Shown in pieces: positions 44,022-53,852 of a stretch of DNA of 64,000 nt. The notes under the pieces were generated by a model. That model worked only from the letters and a program-made list of their open reading frames with translations, searched no databases and was not told the origin of the DNA. The stretch covers positions 1 through 64,000 of the forward strand of contig CAMDJW010000006.1 in assembly GCA_945901025.1 (NCBI GenBank). The letters run 5' to 3'. Origin of the DNA: Spirosoma fluviale. Lineage in GTDB: Bacteria > Bacteroidota > Bacteroidia > Cytophagales > Spirosomataceae. A program made the position numbers and the translations under genes. Within the stretch, counting starts at the first letter, position 1. Each line of letters starts with the position of its first letter.

Positions 44022-44585
44022 ATGAATGTATTAGTGATTGATAATTATGATTCATTTGTCTATAACCTAGTCTATCTTTTGAAGGAGCTGGGGGCGAAAG
44101 TGGATGTTTTTCGCAACGATAAAATTTCGTTGGAGGAAGTGGCTGCATACGATCAGATTTTACTTTCGCCAGGTCCTGGAATTCCATCGGAGGCGGGAAT
44201 CATGTTAGATTTATTGAAGGAATATAAGTCGAGCAAAAAAATATTAGGAGTTTGTTTAGGCCATCAGGCGATTGGCGAAGCCTTTGGTTCTCAATTGCAA
44301 AATATGGGGGAGGTATTGCATGGGGTGACTACTGAATGCGTGGTGACGGATCCTAGTGAAAAATTATTTCAAGGTATCCCAACGCGCTTTGAAGTATGTC
44401 GGTATCATTCTTGGACGGTCGTACCGGAAACAATGCCGGCAGATTTAAAAATTACGGCAGTGGATGATAAAGGATTTGTGATGGCAGAGGCACATCAAAA
44501 GTATGATGTGCGTGGGGTACAATTTCACCCGGAGGCTTATTTGACCCAACATGGTTTACAAATGATTAAAAATTGGTTGAAATAA
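44022..44585 (+). CDS. trpG: Anthranilate synthase component II (glutamine amidotransferase)
   Basis: A 187-residue class I glutamine amidotransferase supplying ammonia to TrpE. It opens with VLVIDNYDSFVYNLV. The nucleophile Cys is in ILGVCLGHQAIGEAFG, and the His-Glu pair is in GVQFHPEAYLT. PGPGIPSEAG is also present. It is not fused to trpD. The gap to trpD is 2 bp. Confidence 0.95.
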   Translation: MNVLVIDNYDSFVYNLVYLLKELGAKVDVFRNDKISLEEVAAYDQILLSPGPGIPSEAGIMLDLLKEYKSSKKILGVCLGHQAIGEAFGSQLQNMGEVLHGVTTECVVTDPSEKLFQGIPTRFEVCRYHSWTVVPETMPADLKITAVDDKGFVMAEAHQKYDVRGVQFHPEAYLTQHGLQMIKNWLK

Positions 44586-44587
44586 AA

Positions 44588-45577
44588 ATGAAAAAAATAT
44601 TAGAGAGACGTGTTGAAGGTGAGGTGCTTAGCGAACAAGAGGCTAGGGATATTATGTTGAAAATAGGCCAAGGCGAGATAAATCCAAGCCAAATTGCTTC
44701 ATTTTTATCATCTTATTGGTATCATCCGATTCAGGTTGCTGAACTAAAAGGTTTTGTATCGGCGATGATGGAATTGGCTGTGACGGTTGATTTATCTGAA
44801 TTTGATGCCATGGATGTTTGTGGTACAGGCGGTGATGGGAAGGATACTTTCAACATTAGTACCACTTCGTCGTTTATCATTGTGGGTGCTGGCCAGAAAA
44901 TTGCGAAGCATGGAAATCATGGCGTATCATCTTCCGTGGGCTCGTCGACCGTCTTGGAATTTTTGGGATTGAAGTTCAATAGTGATGCTAAAATTTTAAA
45001 GCGCAAAATGGAATCAGCAGGCATGTGTTTTTTACATGCGCCTTTATTTCATCCTGCGATGAGGTTTGTGGGTCCTATTCGTAAAGAGTTAGGCATGAAA
45101 ACCTTTTTTAATTTATTGGGACCTCTTTTAAATCCAGCTAGGGTCACTAAGCAATTGACCGGTGTGTATGCGCCTTCAGCTTTTGATTTATACGCGGGCT
45201 TTTTTAAAGAAAGTCAAAATAAATATGGCATCGTTTATTCCGAGGATGGTTATGATGAAATTTCATTAACCTCTTCGTTTCGATTGACGACCAATGCTGG
45301 GGCCAACGTATATCAACCTTCTGATTTAGGGTGTTCACTGGTACAGCAATCGGAATTGCATGGGGGAGCAAATGTGGAGGAATCGGCCAAAATGTTATAT
45401 AAGATATTGCAAAGAGAGGGGACTGTCGCGCAAACGCAGGCTGTTCTATCGAATGCAGGTGCGGCATTATGGGTAGCTGAAAAGTCCAATAGTTTTCAGG
45501 ATGGATATTTAATGGCGAAGGAATCGCTAGAAAGTGGTAGAGCTTTTCAAGCGTTTAAGAAATTTATTATGGATTAA
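44588..45577 (+). CDS. trpD: Anthranilate phosphoribosyltransferase
   Basis: A 329-residue enzyme joining anthranilate and PRPP. The PRPP site is DVCGTGGDGKDTFNIST near residue 79. Further family blocks: KHGNHGVSSSVGSSTVLEFLG, GMCFLHAPLFHPAMR and FFNLLGPLLNPAR. The ATG at 44588 is used; the TTG at 44573 inside trpG is less likely. The 92-bp gap after it, the only large gap in the operon, holds a REP-like inverted pair. Confidence 0.95.
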   Translation: MKKILERRVEGEVLSEQEARDIMLKIGQGEINPSQIASFLSSYWYHPIQVAELKGFVSAMMELAVTVDLSEFDAMDVCGTGGDGKDTFNISTTSSFIIVGAGQKIAKHGNHGVSSSVGSSTVLEFLGLKFNSDAKILKRKMESAGMCFLHAPLFHPAMRFVGPIRKELGMKTFFNLLGPLLNPARVTKQLTGVYAPSAFDLYAGFFKESQNKYGIVYSEDGYDEISLTSSFRLTTNAGANVYQPSDLGCSLVQQSELHGGANVEESAKMLYKILQREGTVAQTQAVLSNAGAALWVAEKSNSFQDGYLMAKESLESGRAFQAFKKFIMD

Positions 45578-45593
45578 ATAGACGTATTAAATA

Positions 45594-45651
45594 GACGCGA
45601 GTTTTCTCGTCTCTACAGATAAAATTAATGTAAAGACGAGATAATCGCGTC
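45594..45651. repeat. REP-like inverted pair inside the trp operon
   Basis: Arm 1 (45594-45616, GACGCGAG...TCTCTAC) and arm 2 (45630-45651, ending TCGCGTC) are near reverse complements, and each arm also contains a small GACG/CGTC hairpin. They fill the trpD-trpC gap. The element resembles the one at 34960-34982. No T-run follows, so it is not an evident terminator, but it could adjust mRNA stability. Confidence 0.65.
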
Positions 45652-45669
45652 GGGAGTTAAAGAAAAAAA

Positions 45670-46452
45670 ATGAGCATTTTAGATCAAATTATTGCTAAAA
45701 AAAGAGAGGAGGTTGCGGCAAGCAAACGGGCTAAATCTGTGACTGATTTAGAGAAGCTGGGATATTTTGCGCGCGCATGCCATTCCTTGTCGATGTCATT
45801 AATTGCTCCTGCCTCTACAGGGATTATTGCTGAATTTAAACGTAAATCCCCTTCCAAAGGAATTATTAATGATCTAATGGGCGTGGATGAAGTGACGAGG
45901 GGATATGTCGAGGCTGGAGCTGCTTGTTTATCAGTGTTGACCGATGAGCATTTTTTTGGAGGTACTTATGCAGATTTTGAATTAGCGAGAAAGACGAATC
46001 CAGGAACGCCTTTGTTACGCAAGGATTTTATGATTGACGAGTACCAAATTATTGAGGCTAAATCGATGGGTGCAGATGTTGTTTTGCTGATAGCTGCAGC
46101 GCTGAGTCCTTCGGAAGTTAAAACATTAGGAACCTTAGCGCGTTCTTTAGGCATGGAGACTTTGTTAGAGGTACATGACCAAGAAGAATTAGATCGTAGC
46201 GTGGGGGATTATATCTCGGTGGTAGGTGTAAATAATCGAAATTTGAAGAATTTTTCAGAACAAAACGTGGAGGCTTCAAAGGTATTGGCGGATAAAATTC
46301 CGGCTCAATTTGTGAAAGTTTCTGAAAGTTGTATTTCGAGTGCAGAGATCATTAAGGATTTAAAAACATATGGATATCGTGGATTTTTGATCGGCGAAAG
46401 TTTTATGAAAACGACGAATCCTGGGAAAGCTTTAACTGAATTTTTAAAATAG
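45670..46452 (+). CDS. trpC: Indole-3-glycerol phosphate synthase
   Basis: A 260-residue TIM-barrel enzyme. The N-terminus ILDQIIAKKREEVAASKR is typical. Substrate motifs: IIAEFKRKSPSKGIIN, CLSVLTDEHFFGGTYADF, LLRKDFMIDEYQI, VVGVNNRNLKNF, VSESCISS and GFLIGESFMKT. It makes indole-3-glycerol phosphate from the TrpF product. It is separate from trpF, which starts 5 bp later. Confidence 0.96.
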   Translation: MSILDQIIAKKREEVAASKRAKSVTDLEKLGYFARACHSLSMSLIAPASTGIIAEFKRKSPSKGIINDLMGVDEVTRGYVEAGAACLSVLTDEHFFGGTYADFELARKTNPGTPLLRKDFMIDEYQIIEAKSMGADVVLLIAAALSPSEVKTLGTLARSLGMETLLEVHDQEELDRSVGDYISVVGVNNRNLKNFSEQNVEASKVLADKIPAQFVKVSESCISSAEIIKDLKTYGYRGFLIGESFMKTTNPGKALTEFLK

Positions 46453-46457
46453 GAAAG

Positions 46458-47069
46458 ATGAAGTGGAAGGTATGTGGCATGCGAGATTTAGGAAATATTG
46501 AGGATGTTGCCGAATTTGAGCCCGACTTTATGGGCTTTATTTGGGCCTCAAAATCGCCTAGGTATGTAGGGGAGGAGTTTAAAATTCCAGTATTGCCAAA
46601 AAAAACGAAGGCCGTAGGGGTTTTTGTTGACGCATCTGTGGAGAAAATAGCTGATTTGGCAAAAAGGGCCGGTTTTGAATGGGTCCAGTTGCATGGTCAG
46701 GAATCGGCCAATGATATATTGAAATTAAAGTCTTTGGGACTTAAGGTTATCAAGGCTATTTCCGTGAGTTCGGAAAATGATTTGTTGGCCTGTGAGGGGG
46801 AGCCTGATTTATTTTTATTTGATACTAAAAAAGGAGAACAGGTGGGTGGAACGGGTATTGCTTTTGATTGGACGATTTTACAGGCCTATAAAAAGTCAAT
46901 TCCATGGATATTGGCAGGGGGATTAGGGGAAGAAAATGTGGCGGAAGCGATATCTTTGTCGGCGCAATTTCCCATATATGGGCTTGATTTTAACAGTAAA
47001 TTAGAGTCATTACCAGGAGTTAAGGATATAGAAAAAGTTAAAAATATTTCAAAAATAATTGAAAGATGA
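46458..47069 (+). CDS. trpF: Phosphoribosylanthranilate isomerase
   Basis: A 203-residue TIM barrel. The catalytic Cys is in [54 protein letters not shown] and [13 protein letters not shown] are the expected strand and phosphate-loop blocks. Its stop overlaps the trpB start by 4 bp (ATGA), which suggests translational coupling. Confidence 0.95.
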   Translation: MKWKVCGMRDLGNIEDVAEFEPDFMGFIWASKSPRYVGEEFKIPVLPKKTKAVGVFVDASVEKIADLAKRAGFEWVQLHGQESANDILKLKSLGLKVIKAISVSSENDLLACEGEPDLFLFDTKKGEQVGGTGIAFDWTILQAYKKSIPWILAGGLGEENVAEAISLSAQFPIYGLDFNSKLESLPGVKDIEKVKNISKIIER

Positions 47070-48268
47070 TCGATGCAGGAATATCTTTTCATGTCAGTGA
47101 AAAGGGTTATTATGGTGATTTTGGGGGTGCTTTTATCCCTGAGATGTTGTATCCGAATGTAGAGGAATTGCGTTTACATTATTTGGAATACATGATGGAA
47201 CCTAGCTTTCAAAAGGAATTTCATTTCTTGTTGAAGGATTTTGTGGGCCGACCGACCCCCTTGTTTAAGGCGGAGCGATTGTCGGCTAAATACAACACCC
47301 AAATTTATTTGAAGCGGGAGGATTTGTGTCATACGGGAGCTCATAAAGTCAATAATACGATCGGTCAGATTTTGATGGCCAAGCGATTAGGTAAGCATAA
47401 AATAGTGGCAGAAACAGGTGCTGGACAGCATGGAGTGGCAACTGCCACGGTTTGCGCCTTGATGGGCATGGAATGTATCATTTACATGGGAGCCATAGAC
47501 ATTGAGCGCCAAGCGCCTAACGTCGCTCGAATGAAAATGCTAGGGGCCTCTGTTGTTGCCGCGCAGTCCGGGTCAAAGACGTTAAAAGATGCGACTAATG
47601 AGGCGATGCGCCATTGGATTAATCACCCGGTAGATACACATTATATCATTGGTTCCGTGGTGGGGCCGCATCCTTATCCTGATATGGTGGCCAAATTTCA
47701 ATCCGTTATTTCGGAAGAAATCAAATGGCAATTACAAGAGAAAGAGGGTCGCGATTACCCGGATTACATATTAGCTTGTGTAGGAGGTGGTTCAAATGCT
47801 GCCGGAGCATTTTACCATTATTTGGATGAACCACGAACAGCATTAATTGCAGCGGAGGCTGCAGGCCAAGGAGTGTCCAGCGGACATTCGGCTGCAACTA
47901 CTTTTTTAGGTAAACCAGGTGTTTTGCATGGATCCAAAAGCTTATTGATGCAAACGGAAGATGGCCAAGTGATAGAGCCCTATTCGATTTCGGCCGGTTT
48001 GGATTATCCAGGGATTGGGCCTTTGCACGCTCATTTAGCCACATCTGGCCGAGCGAAGTTTTTTGATATTACGGATGATGAGGCTTTAGAAGCTGCACTA
48101 GAATGCTCGATGTTGGAGGGAATCATCCCTGCATTGGAAACGGCGCATGCGCTTGCGGTGTTTGGAAAATTAGGAGCAAAACCAGATGAAATTTCAGTGG
48201 TTAATTTATCAGGAAGAGGAGATAAGGATTTGGCGACATACCAAGAAAAATTAAAATTGAACCCATAA
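47066..48268 (+). CDS. trpB: Tryptophan synthase beta chain
   Basis: A 400-residue PLP enzyme condensing indole and serine. The PLP lysine is in [13 protein letters not shown], and the phosphate loop in [11 protein letters not shown]. Other blocks: [40 protein letters not shown] and [16 protein letters not shown]. Length and N-terminus ([16 protein letters not shown]) are those of TrpB type 1, which works with TrpA. trpA follows after 1 bp. Confidence 0.97.
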   Translation: MIDAGISFHVSEKGYYGDFGGAFIPEMLYPNVEELRLHYLEYMMEPSFQKEFHFLLKDFVGRPTPLFKAERLSAKYNTQIYLKREDLCHTGAHKVNNTIGQILMAKRLGKHKIVAETGAGQHGVATATVCALMGMECIIYMGAIDIERQAPNVARMKMLGASVVAAQSGSKTLKDATNEAMRHWINHPVDTHYIIGSVVGPHPYPDMVAKFQSVISEEIKWQLQEKEGRDYPDYILACVGGGSNAAGAFYHYLDEPRTALIAAEAAGQGVSSGHSAATTFLGKPGVLHGSKSLLMQTEDGQVIEPYSISAGLDYPGIGPLHAHLATSGRAKFFDITDDEALEAALECSMLEGIIPALETAHALAVFGKLGAKPDEISVVNLSGRGDKDLATYQEKLKLNP

Positions 48269-48269
48269 T

Positions 48270-49049
48270 ATGAATCGTATATCAACGTTATTTAATTCAA
48301 CTCAGGAGCCTATTTTAAATGTATATGCGACGGCAGGTTATCCTAATTTTGGAGATACCATGCTTGTTTTAAATGCATTGCAAGAAGGCGGAGTTGATAT
48401 TATTGAAATTGGGATGCCCTATTCCGATCCGATAGCCGATGGGGAGACGATCCAGCAATCGAACCAAGTTTCTTTAGATCAAGGAATGTCGGTTACACAT
48501 TTGTTTGATCAACTTAAAAATATGCGCCAAAGTATTTCGGTTCCGGTGTTACTGATGGGATATGTAAATCCTGTATTGCAATTTGGAGTAGAACGTTTTT
48601 GCCAAAAATGCCAGGAAGTGGGTGTGGATGGCTTGATTTTACCTGATTTGCCTTTGGCAGAATATCAGCAAAGTTATCAAACGATTTTTGAGCAATATGG
48701 CTTGTTAAATATCTTTTTAATTACTCCTCAAACATCAGATGAGCGTATAAAGCAAATTGATTCCATTAGTGAAGGATTTATTTATATGGTGTCATCTGCG
48801 AGTACTACAGGTGCTAAAACGGGTATTTCATCGGATCAAGAAGCCTATTTCAAACGTATTGATGCTATGAAACTAAAAAATCCACGTCTTGTGGGTTTTG
48901 GAATTTCTGACCGAGAGAGCTTTATGAAGGCTTCAAAGGGAGCTTCAGGGGCCATTATAGGAAGTGCATTTGTAAAATTATTAGGGTCCGCTAAAAATTT
49001 AAGAGAGGAAATTGTGGGATTTGTGAAAAGTATCAAGGGATTAAAATAA
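48270..49049 (+). CDS. trpA: Tryptophan synthase alpha chain
   Basis: A 259-residue TIM barrel that releases indole from indole-3-glycerol phosphate. The catalytic Glu and Asp lie in VDIIEIGMPYSDPIADGETIQ and GVDGLILPDLPLAE. The phosphate loops are FIYMVSSASTTGAK and GAIIGSAFVKLL. Last gene of the trp operon. No terminator is visible before the rplS promoter 50 bp downstream. Confidence 0.96.
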   Translation: MNRISTLFNSTQEPILNVYATAGYPNFGDTMLVLNALQEGGVDIIEIGMPYSDPIADGETIQQSNQVSLDQGMSVTHLFDQLKNMRQSISVPVLLMGYVNPVLQFGVERFCQKCQEVGVDGLILPDLPLAEYQQSYQTIFEQYGLLNIFLITPQTSDERIKQIDSISEGFIYMVSSASTTGAKTGISSDQEAYFKRIDAMKLKNPRLVGFGISDRESFMKASKGASGAIIGSAFVKLLGSAKNLREEIVGFVKSIKGLK

Positions 49050-49098
49050 ATTTTAGGAATAATTTTAATCATTCTTTTCAATAAAGATTTTATTTTTC

Positions 49099-49106
49099 TA
49101 TCTTTG
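49099..49106 (+). promoter_or_regulatory. -7 element of the rplS promoter
   Basis: TATCTTTG is an exact TAnnTTTG box. The expected -33 position holds TTTTC (near 49075-49079) in place of TTTG, so the upstream element is weaker. Transcription would begin near 49111, ahead of the rplS leader hairpin. Confidence 0.55.
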
Positions 49107-49114
49107 CAACCCGA

Positions 49115-49155
49115 ATCAGCTCGGCTTATGTACAATTGGACCGCTAAGCGCTGAT
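49115..49155 (+). ncRNA. Hairpin leader of rplS (candidate L19 autoregulatory element)
   Basis: ATCAGC (49115-49120), a TCG bulge, GCTTA (49124-49128), a 16-nt loop, TAAGC (49145-49149) and GCTGAT (49150-49155) form an 11-bp stem with one asymmetric bulge. It lies between the -7 box and the rplS start, 22 bp before the ATG, with no terminator tail. Position and shape suit a ribosomal-protein leader; binding by L19 is inference. Confidence 0.5.
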
Positions 49156-49177
49156 AATCATCCAAAATTTAAGAAAG

Positions 49178-49531
49178 ATGAGTGAATTAATTAAGTTTGT
49201 TGAAGCAGAAAGTGCACCACGTAGAGCGGAGCATCCAGAGTTTGGAGCTGGCGATACAGTTAATGTACACGTAAAAATTCGTGAAGGAAACAAGGAGCGT
49301 ATCCAGGTATTCCAAGGTTTAGTTATTCAGCGCAAGAATTCAGGTGCTGGAGAAACATTTACCGTTCGTAAGATTTCAAATGGAATTGGAGTGGAGCGTA
49401 TTTTTCCAATTTTGTCACCCAATGTTGACAAAATCGAGGTGACTCGTCATGGTAAAGTTCGTCGTGCTCGTTTATACTACATGAGAGGTAAGCAAGGAAA
49501 AGCGGCTCGTGTAAAAGAGAAGAAAAAATAG
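49178..49531 (+). CDS. rplS: Large ribosomal subunit protein bL19
   Basis: A 117-residue L19. Family blocks: [55 protein letters not shown] and [30 protein letters not shown]. It sits at the 30S-50S interface. Separate from the usual rpsP-rimM-trmD neighbours; single-gene unit with a terminator. Confidence 0.97.
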   Translation: MSELIKFVEAESAPRRAEHPEFGAGDTVNVHVKIREGNKERIQVFQGLVIQRKNSGAGETFTVRKISNGIGVERIFPILSPNVDKIEVTRHGKVRRARLYYMRGKQGKAARVKEKKK

Positions 49532-49550
49532 GTTTGAGATTTTTATAAAT

Positions 49551-49583
49551 AAAAAAGCTGTTCAGAAATGAACAGCTTTTTTG
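49551..49583. terminator. Bidirectional terminator between rplS and the ABC ATPase gene
   Basis: AAAAAAGCTGTTC, 6-nt loop, GAACAGCTTTTTT: a 13-bp perfect stem whose A/T flanks give U-tracts on both strands. It serves rplS on the plus strand and the convergent ABC gene on the minus strand. Confidence 0.88.
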
Positions 49584-49616
49584 TTTAATCTATTTCTATG
49601 AATTTAGATATTTAAT

Positions 49617-50327
49617 TTACCCTTTCTCTACTTTCCTGACATTGGTGTTGATGGTATCCGATTCAATCAAACCATCGCGCAAACGAATAATGCGGTGGGC
49701 ATATTGAGCGATGTCATCCTCATGGGTCACCATGACAATCGTATTTCCTTTTTTATGTAATTGGTCAAAAAGATCCATAATCTCATAGGAGGTCTTTGAA
49801 TCTAGGTTACCTGTAGGTTCATCCGCTAATAAAATAGAAGGGTCATTCACAAGGGCGCGTGCCACCGCCACACGTTGCCTTTGGCCTCCCGAAAGTTCGT
49901 TAGGCTTGTGCAGTGCACGATTATCTAAACCGACCCCACGTAAAGTTTCCATCGCAATTTCAGTTCTTCTCGCTTTAGAGTACCCTGCATAAATTAATGG
50001 TAGGGCTACATTTTCGAGTGCGGATTGACGGGGAAGTAAATTGAACGTTTGAAAAACAAATCCAATTTCTTTATTTCTTACGGCGGCTAACTCGTTTTCC
50101 GACATTTCAGAAACATCCTGTCCGTTAAGAATATATTTTCCGGTGCTAGGCGTATCTAAACAGCCTACAATATTCATGAGTGTTGATTTACCAGAGCCTG
50201 AGGGTCCCATAAATGCCACATATTCGCCTTTGTTGACGGAGATATTGATGTTCTTTAACGCATCGATTACCTCTTCGCCCATTACGTAGCGTTTAGAAAT
50301 ATTTTGGGTCTCAATTATTTTAGTCAT
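49617..50327 (-). CDS. ABC transporter ATP-binding protein (MacB/LolD type)
   Basis: A 236-residue ATPase. Walker [19 protein letters not shown]-loop: [14 protein letters not shown]. Signature: [15 protein letters not shown]. Walker [18 protein letters not shown]-loop: [10 protein letters not shown]. The sequence between Q-loop and signature ([14 protein letters not shown]) places it with MacB/LolD/FtsE-like lipoprotein or mechanotransmission exporters. No permease gene adjoins it; the partner must be elsewhere. Confidence 0.92.
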   Translation of the reverse strand: MTKIIETQNISKRYVMGEEVIDALKNINISVNKGEYVAFMGPSGSGKSTLMNIVGCLDTPSTGKYILNGQDVSEMSENELAAVRNKEIGFVFQTFNLLPRQSALENVALPLIYAGYSKARRTEIAMETLRGVGLDNRALHKPNELSGGQRQRVAVARALVNDPSILLADEPTGNLDSKTSYEIMDLFDQLHKKGNTIVMVTHEDDIAQYAHRIIRLRDGLIESDTINTNVRKVEKG

Positions 50328-50435
50328 GTGTAAATCTATAATTCACTCAAAAATACATCCAAAGTTTGAAAGTATCTTGAGTTTTAGACAAAAGATACAA
50401 GCATGGGATAAAGTGGGATATAGGTGGATAAGAGG

Positions 50436-50466
50436 TTTGATTCCTGCGCACGTTTTTTTAGCTTTG
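50436..50466 (+). promoter_or_regulatory. Promoter of the acyltransferase gene, nearly leaderless
   Basis: TTTG (50436-50439), 19 nt, TAGCTTTG (50459-50466). The start codon ATG at 50472 lies only 6 bp beyond, so transcription should begin at or beside the start codon. Confidence 0.72.
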
Positions 50467-50471
50467 TCGGA

Positions 50472-51506
50472 ATGAAATATATTCCTGCGTTAGATGGGGT
50501 TCGAGCCATCGCTATTTTATTGGTCTTGGTTTTCCATTGGTTTCCAGAGGGAGTTGGAATTAATATTCTGCCCAATGGCCCCATTGGCGTCACCTTATTT
50601 TTTGTTTTGTCTGGTTATTTGATTTCCAATATCTTAATGGAGCAACAGACCAAAGCTCAATTTTTTCGCTCGTTTAAGAACTTTGTTATCCGCAGAGCCT
50701 TACGTATTTTCCCCATTTATTTTTTAGTGTTGGCTGGATTGTTGGTTTTGAAAAGAGTCTCTATTGTGATAAATACCGACTTTTATGAGTATCCATGGTA
50801 TTATTGGGGCTATATGTACAATCATTGGTTGGAGCAGGGGGCCAACTGGGCAGACACCTTGTCTCCGTATTGGTCGTTGTCGGTGGAGGAGCAGTTTTAT
50901 GTCCTATGGCCATTTTGTATTTTGTTGATTTCGAGTCGCTTTCGGGCCTATTTTTTATGGTTCTGCGTGCTGTTGGGTGTTGCTTTCAGGTATTATTCAG
51001 TGCATCTCCAACAAGGTATCGGGGTGTATATGTTGACCTGCGTGGATACCTTCGCGTGGGGTGCTTTATTAGCACATTACATCCGCGAAGGAAGATCTGC
51101 AGAAATAGCTGTATGGGTTCGTCGATTGATTATTCCCGTCGTATTTTGCTTTTTAATGATTTGTTTAAAGCACACAGATGCTGATTTAGTCAAACAATTA
51201 TTTTTTAGAACGTTTACTTCTTTGGTATCCGTTGCCGTGCTTTTTTATGCCATGCAGCCTGGCAACTTTGCCAAAATCCTATCGATTAGTCCCTTGCGTT
51301 TAATCGGCCAGATGTCTTATGGGATTTATTTATATCACATGTTGGTCCCCAATTTATTCTTCCAAATAGCTGGGAAATTACATATTCCAATTCCCGAATT
51401 GCCTTTTAACTTGGTTCCTTTTATCGTGTTGTTTTCCTTTTCTTTTCTATCACTTAATTTGATTGAAAAGCCAATTCAAAGTTTTAAAAGGTTTTTTGTT
51501 TCGTAA
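50472..51506 (+). CDS. Acyltransferase family 3 membrane protein
   Basis: A 344-residue, roughly ten-helix O-acyltransferase. The N-terminal signature is IPALDGVRAIAILLVLVFHWFPEG, with the catalytic-type His. RRALRIFPIYF and SPYWSLSVEEQFYVLWPF are the second and third conserved blocks, and MSYGIYLYHM the C-terminal one. Members acylate surface polysaccharides or other exported sugars. The ATG at 50472 is chosen; the in-frame upstream codons contain the promoter. Single gene. Confidence 0.9.
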   Translation: MKYIPALDGVRAIAILLVLVFHWFPEGVGINILPNGPIGVTLFFVLSGYLISNILMEQQTKAQFFRSFKNFVIRRALRIFPIYFLVLAGLLVLKRVSIVINTDFYEYPWYYWGYMYNHWLEQGANWADTLSPYWSLSVEEQFYVLWPFCILLISSRFRAYFLWFCVLLGVAFRYYSVHLQQGIGVYMLTCVDTFAWGALLAHYIREGRSAEIAVWVRRLIIPVVFCFLMICLKHTDADLVKQLFFRTFTSLVSVAVLFYAMQPGNFAKILSISPLRLIGQMSYGIYLYHMLVPNLFFQIAGKLHIPIPELPFNLVPFIVLFSFSFLSLNLIEKPIQSFKRFFVS

Positions 51507-51562
51507 GGATTTTTCTAGGCCAATCATTTGCCTTGCAATTTCTTACGCTCCTGATGGGGCAT

Positions 51563-51596
51563 AAAAAAAGCCCGAACGAAAAGGCTCGGGCTTTTA
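51563..51596. terminator. Terminator between the acyltransferase gene and fusA
   Basis: AAAAGCCCGA/TCGGGCTTTT, a 10-bp stem with a 10-nt loop. The T-run is longer on the minus strand (seven T), so it mainly ends fusA, but four T on the plus strand may let it work for the convergent acyltransferase gene too. Confidence 0.85.
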
Positions 51597-51613
51597 ATGA
51601 TCTTACAAGAATC

Positions 51614-53707
51614 TTACAATCCTTTTGCTTTCTTAACGACTTCTTCCGCAAGGTTTTGAGGAACAAATTCGTAGTGAGAGAACGTCAATGATGCTGTAGC
51701 ACGTCCTGAAGACATGGTACGTAAATCAGTTACGTAACCAAATAATTCAGAAAGAGGCACATCAGCCTTTAAGATTACAGCTCCTTGACGGGAATCCATA
51801 CCCTTCATGATTCCACGGCGACGGTTTAAGTCACCTGTGATTGGACCTGTATACTCATCAGGAGTAACAACATCCACGGCCATGATTGGCTCCATCAATT
51901 TAGCACCCGCTTGTTTAGCTGATTCTTTGTAACCCATACGGGCTGCTAATTCAAATGATAATGAATCTGAATCGACATCGTGGAAGGATCCGTGGAATAA
52001 ACGAACTTTCATCGAATCCATTGGATATCCTGCTAAAGCACCCGTTTTCATCGCTTCTTCAAATCCTTTTTGTACGGCTGGAATGAATTCACGAGGAATC
52101 ACACCACCCACAATATTATTAACAAACTCTAAACCTGGTTTTTCATCTTCTCTTGGCCCGATTTCAAATACGATATCAGCAAACTTACCACGACCACCTG
52201 ATTGTTTCTTGTAAACCTCACGGTGTTCAGTTGTCTTAGTTAAAGACTCCTTGTAAGCAACTTGAGGAGCACCTTGGTTTACTTCTACATTGAATTCACG
52301 ACGCATACGGTCGATGATAATTTCTAAGTGAAGCTCACCCATTCCTTTGATGATGGTTTGACCTGTTTCCTCGTTAGATTCCACTTGTAAAGTAGGATCC
52401 TCTTCGATCAACTTAGTGATCGCTTTAGAGAAGTTGTCAGCATCAGCTGCTTTCTTAGGCTCAATCGCATATCCAATCACTGGCTCTGGAAAATCCATCG
52501 CTTCTAATATAATTGGGTGTTTCTCGTCTGAAAGCGTATCACCCGTTTTAATATCTTTAAATCCTACTACTGCACCAATATCTCCAGCACCTAAACGAGG
52601 AATCGCATTTTGCTTATTTGCGTGCATTTGGAAAATACGAGAGATACGCTCCTTATTTCCTGAACGGTTGTTCAATACATAAGAACCTGAATCTAAACCT
52701 CCTGAATACGCACGGATGAAACATAAACGACCTACGTAAGGATCCGTAGCAATTTTAAATGCCAAAGCTGCAAATGGCTCTGATTCACTTGGTTTTCTTA
52801 AGATTTCCGCACCAGTATCTGGGTGAACTCCTTTTACTCCTTCTTTGTCCATCGGTGAAGGCAAAATAGCCATCACATAATCCAACATCGTTTGAACCCC
52901 TTTATTTTTGAAAGATGAACCACAAAGCATTGGAACAATTTTCATGGATATAGTCGCCGCACGTAATGCCGCTAAAATTTCATCTTCTGTGATTGAAGTA
53001 GGATCTTCGAAGTATTTCTCCATCAAAGTCTCATCAAATTCAGCTACTGCTTCTAATAATTTCTCACGGTATTCAGTCGCCTCTTCCAACATATCATCCG
53101 GAATAGGAACTTCTACAAATGTCATTCCTTTATCTGCCTCATTCCACTTAATTCCGCGGAAGTTAACTAAGTCAACTACCCCTTCGAAACCATCTTCAGC
53201 TCCGATTGGCAATTGAAGTGGCACCGCATAACTACCTAACATTTCTTTCACTTGCTTACACACGTTTAAGAAATCAGCACCCGAACGGTCCATCTTGTTG
53301 ACAAATCCAATACGAGCTACATTGTAGTTATTCGCCAAACGCCAGTTGGTCTCCGACTGAGGCTCAACGCCATCAACAGCCGAGAACAAAAATACCAGAC
53401 CATCTAATACACGTAAAGAACGATTTACCTCTACGGTAAAATCTACGTGACCCGGAGTGTCAATAATGTTGATGTGGTAATCTTGATCGCGGTATTTCCA
53501 ACCTACTGTTGTCGCCGCCGAAGTGATCGTGATCCCACGCTCCTGCTCTTGTGCCATCCAGTCCATAGTAGCCGCCCCATCATGTACCTCACCTATTTTG
53601 TGAGAAACCCCAGCGTAATAGAGAATACGTTCTGTTGTGGTGGTTTTACCAGCGTCAATGTGCGCAGCAATACCAATGTTTCTAGTAAATTTTAAATCGC
53701 GTGCCAT
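51614..53707 (-). CDS. fusA: Elongation factor G
   Basis: A 697-residue EF-G. GTPase motifs: [18 protein letters not shown] (G1), [11 protein letters not shown] (G2), [12 protein letters not shown] (G3) and [12 protein letters not shown] (G4). Domain III-V blocks: [27 protein letters not shown] and [12 protein letters not shown]. It drives translocation, and ribosome recycling with RRF. It is a single-gene unit here with its own promoter and terminator, away from rpsL/rpsG and from tuf. Confidence 0.97.
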   Translation of the reverse strand: MARDLKFTRNIGIAAHIDAGKTTTTERILYYAGVSHKIGEVHDGAATMDWMAQEQERGITITSAATTVGWKYRDQDYHINIIDTPGHVDFTVEVNRSLRVLDGLVFLFSAVDGVEPQSETNWRLANNYNVARIGFVNKMDRSGADFLNVCKQVKEMLGSYAVPLQLPIGAEDGFEGVVDLVNFRGIKWNEADKGMTFVEVPIPDDMLEEATEYREKLLEAVAEFDETLMEKYFEDPTSITEDEILAALRAATISMKIVPMLCGSSFKNKGVQTMLDYVMAILPSPMDKEGVKGVHPDTGAEILRKPSESEPFAALAFKIATDPYVGRLCFIRAYSGGLDSGSYVLNNRSGNKERISRIFQMHANKQNAIPRLGAGDIGAVVGFKDIKTGDTLSDEKHPIILEAMDFPEPVIGYAIEPKKAADADNFSKAITKLIEEDPTLQVESNEETGQTIIKGMGELHLEIIIDRMRREFNVEVNQGAPQVAYKESLTKTTEHREVYKKQSGGRGKFADIVFEIGPREDEKPGLEFVNNIVGGVIPREFIPAVQKGFEEAMKTGALAGYPMDSMKVRLFHGSFHDVDSDSLSFELAARMGYKESAKQAGAKLMEPIMAVDVVTPDEYTGPITGDLNRRRGIMKGMDSRQGAVILKADVPLSELFGYVTDLRTMSSGRATASLTFSHYEFVPQNLAEEVVKKAKGL

Positions 53708-53810
53708 TTTTAAATTTAATTATGAAATGTTTTTTTAACTCTATTTTTAAATGATCAAGTACTTGGACAACAAAACAATATGTTTTCGTTTTAGTACTGA
53801 TTTAGGGGTG

Positions 53811-53840
53811 CAAAATTACTGAAACTTATATCAAATACAA
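53811..53840 (-). promoter_or_regulatory. Promoter of fusA
   Basis: Minus strand: TTG (53840-53838), 19 nt, TAATTTTG (53818-53811). The leader to the fusA ATG is about 100 nt and includes the short palindrome CAAGTACTTG. Confidence 0.65.
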
Positions 53841-53852
53841 TAGTTTTTCTAG

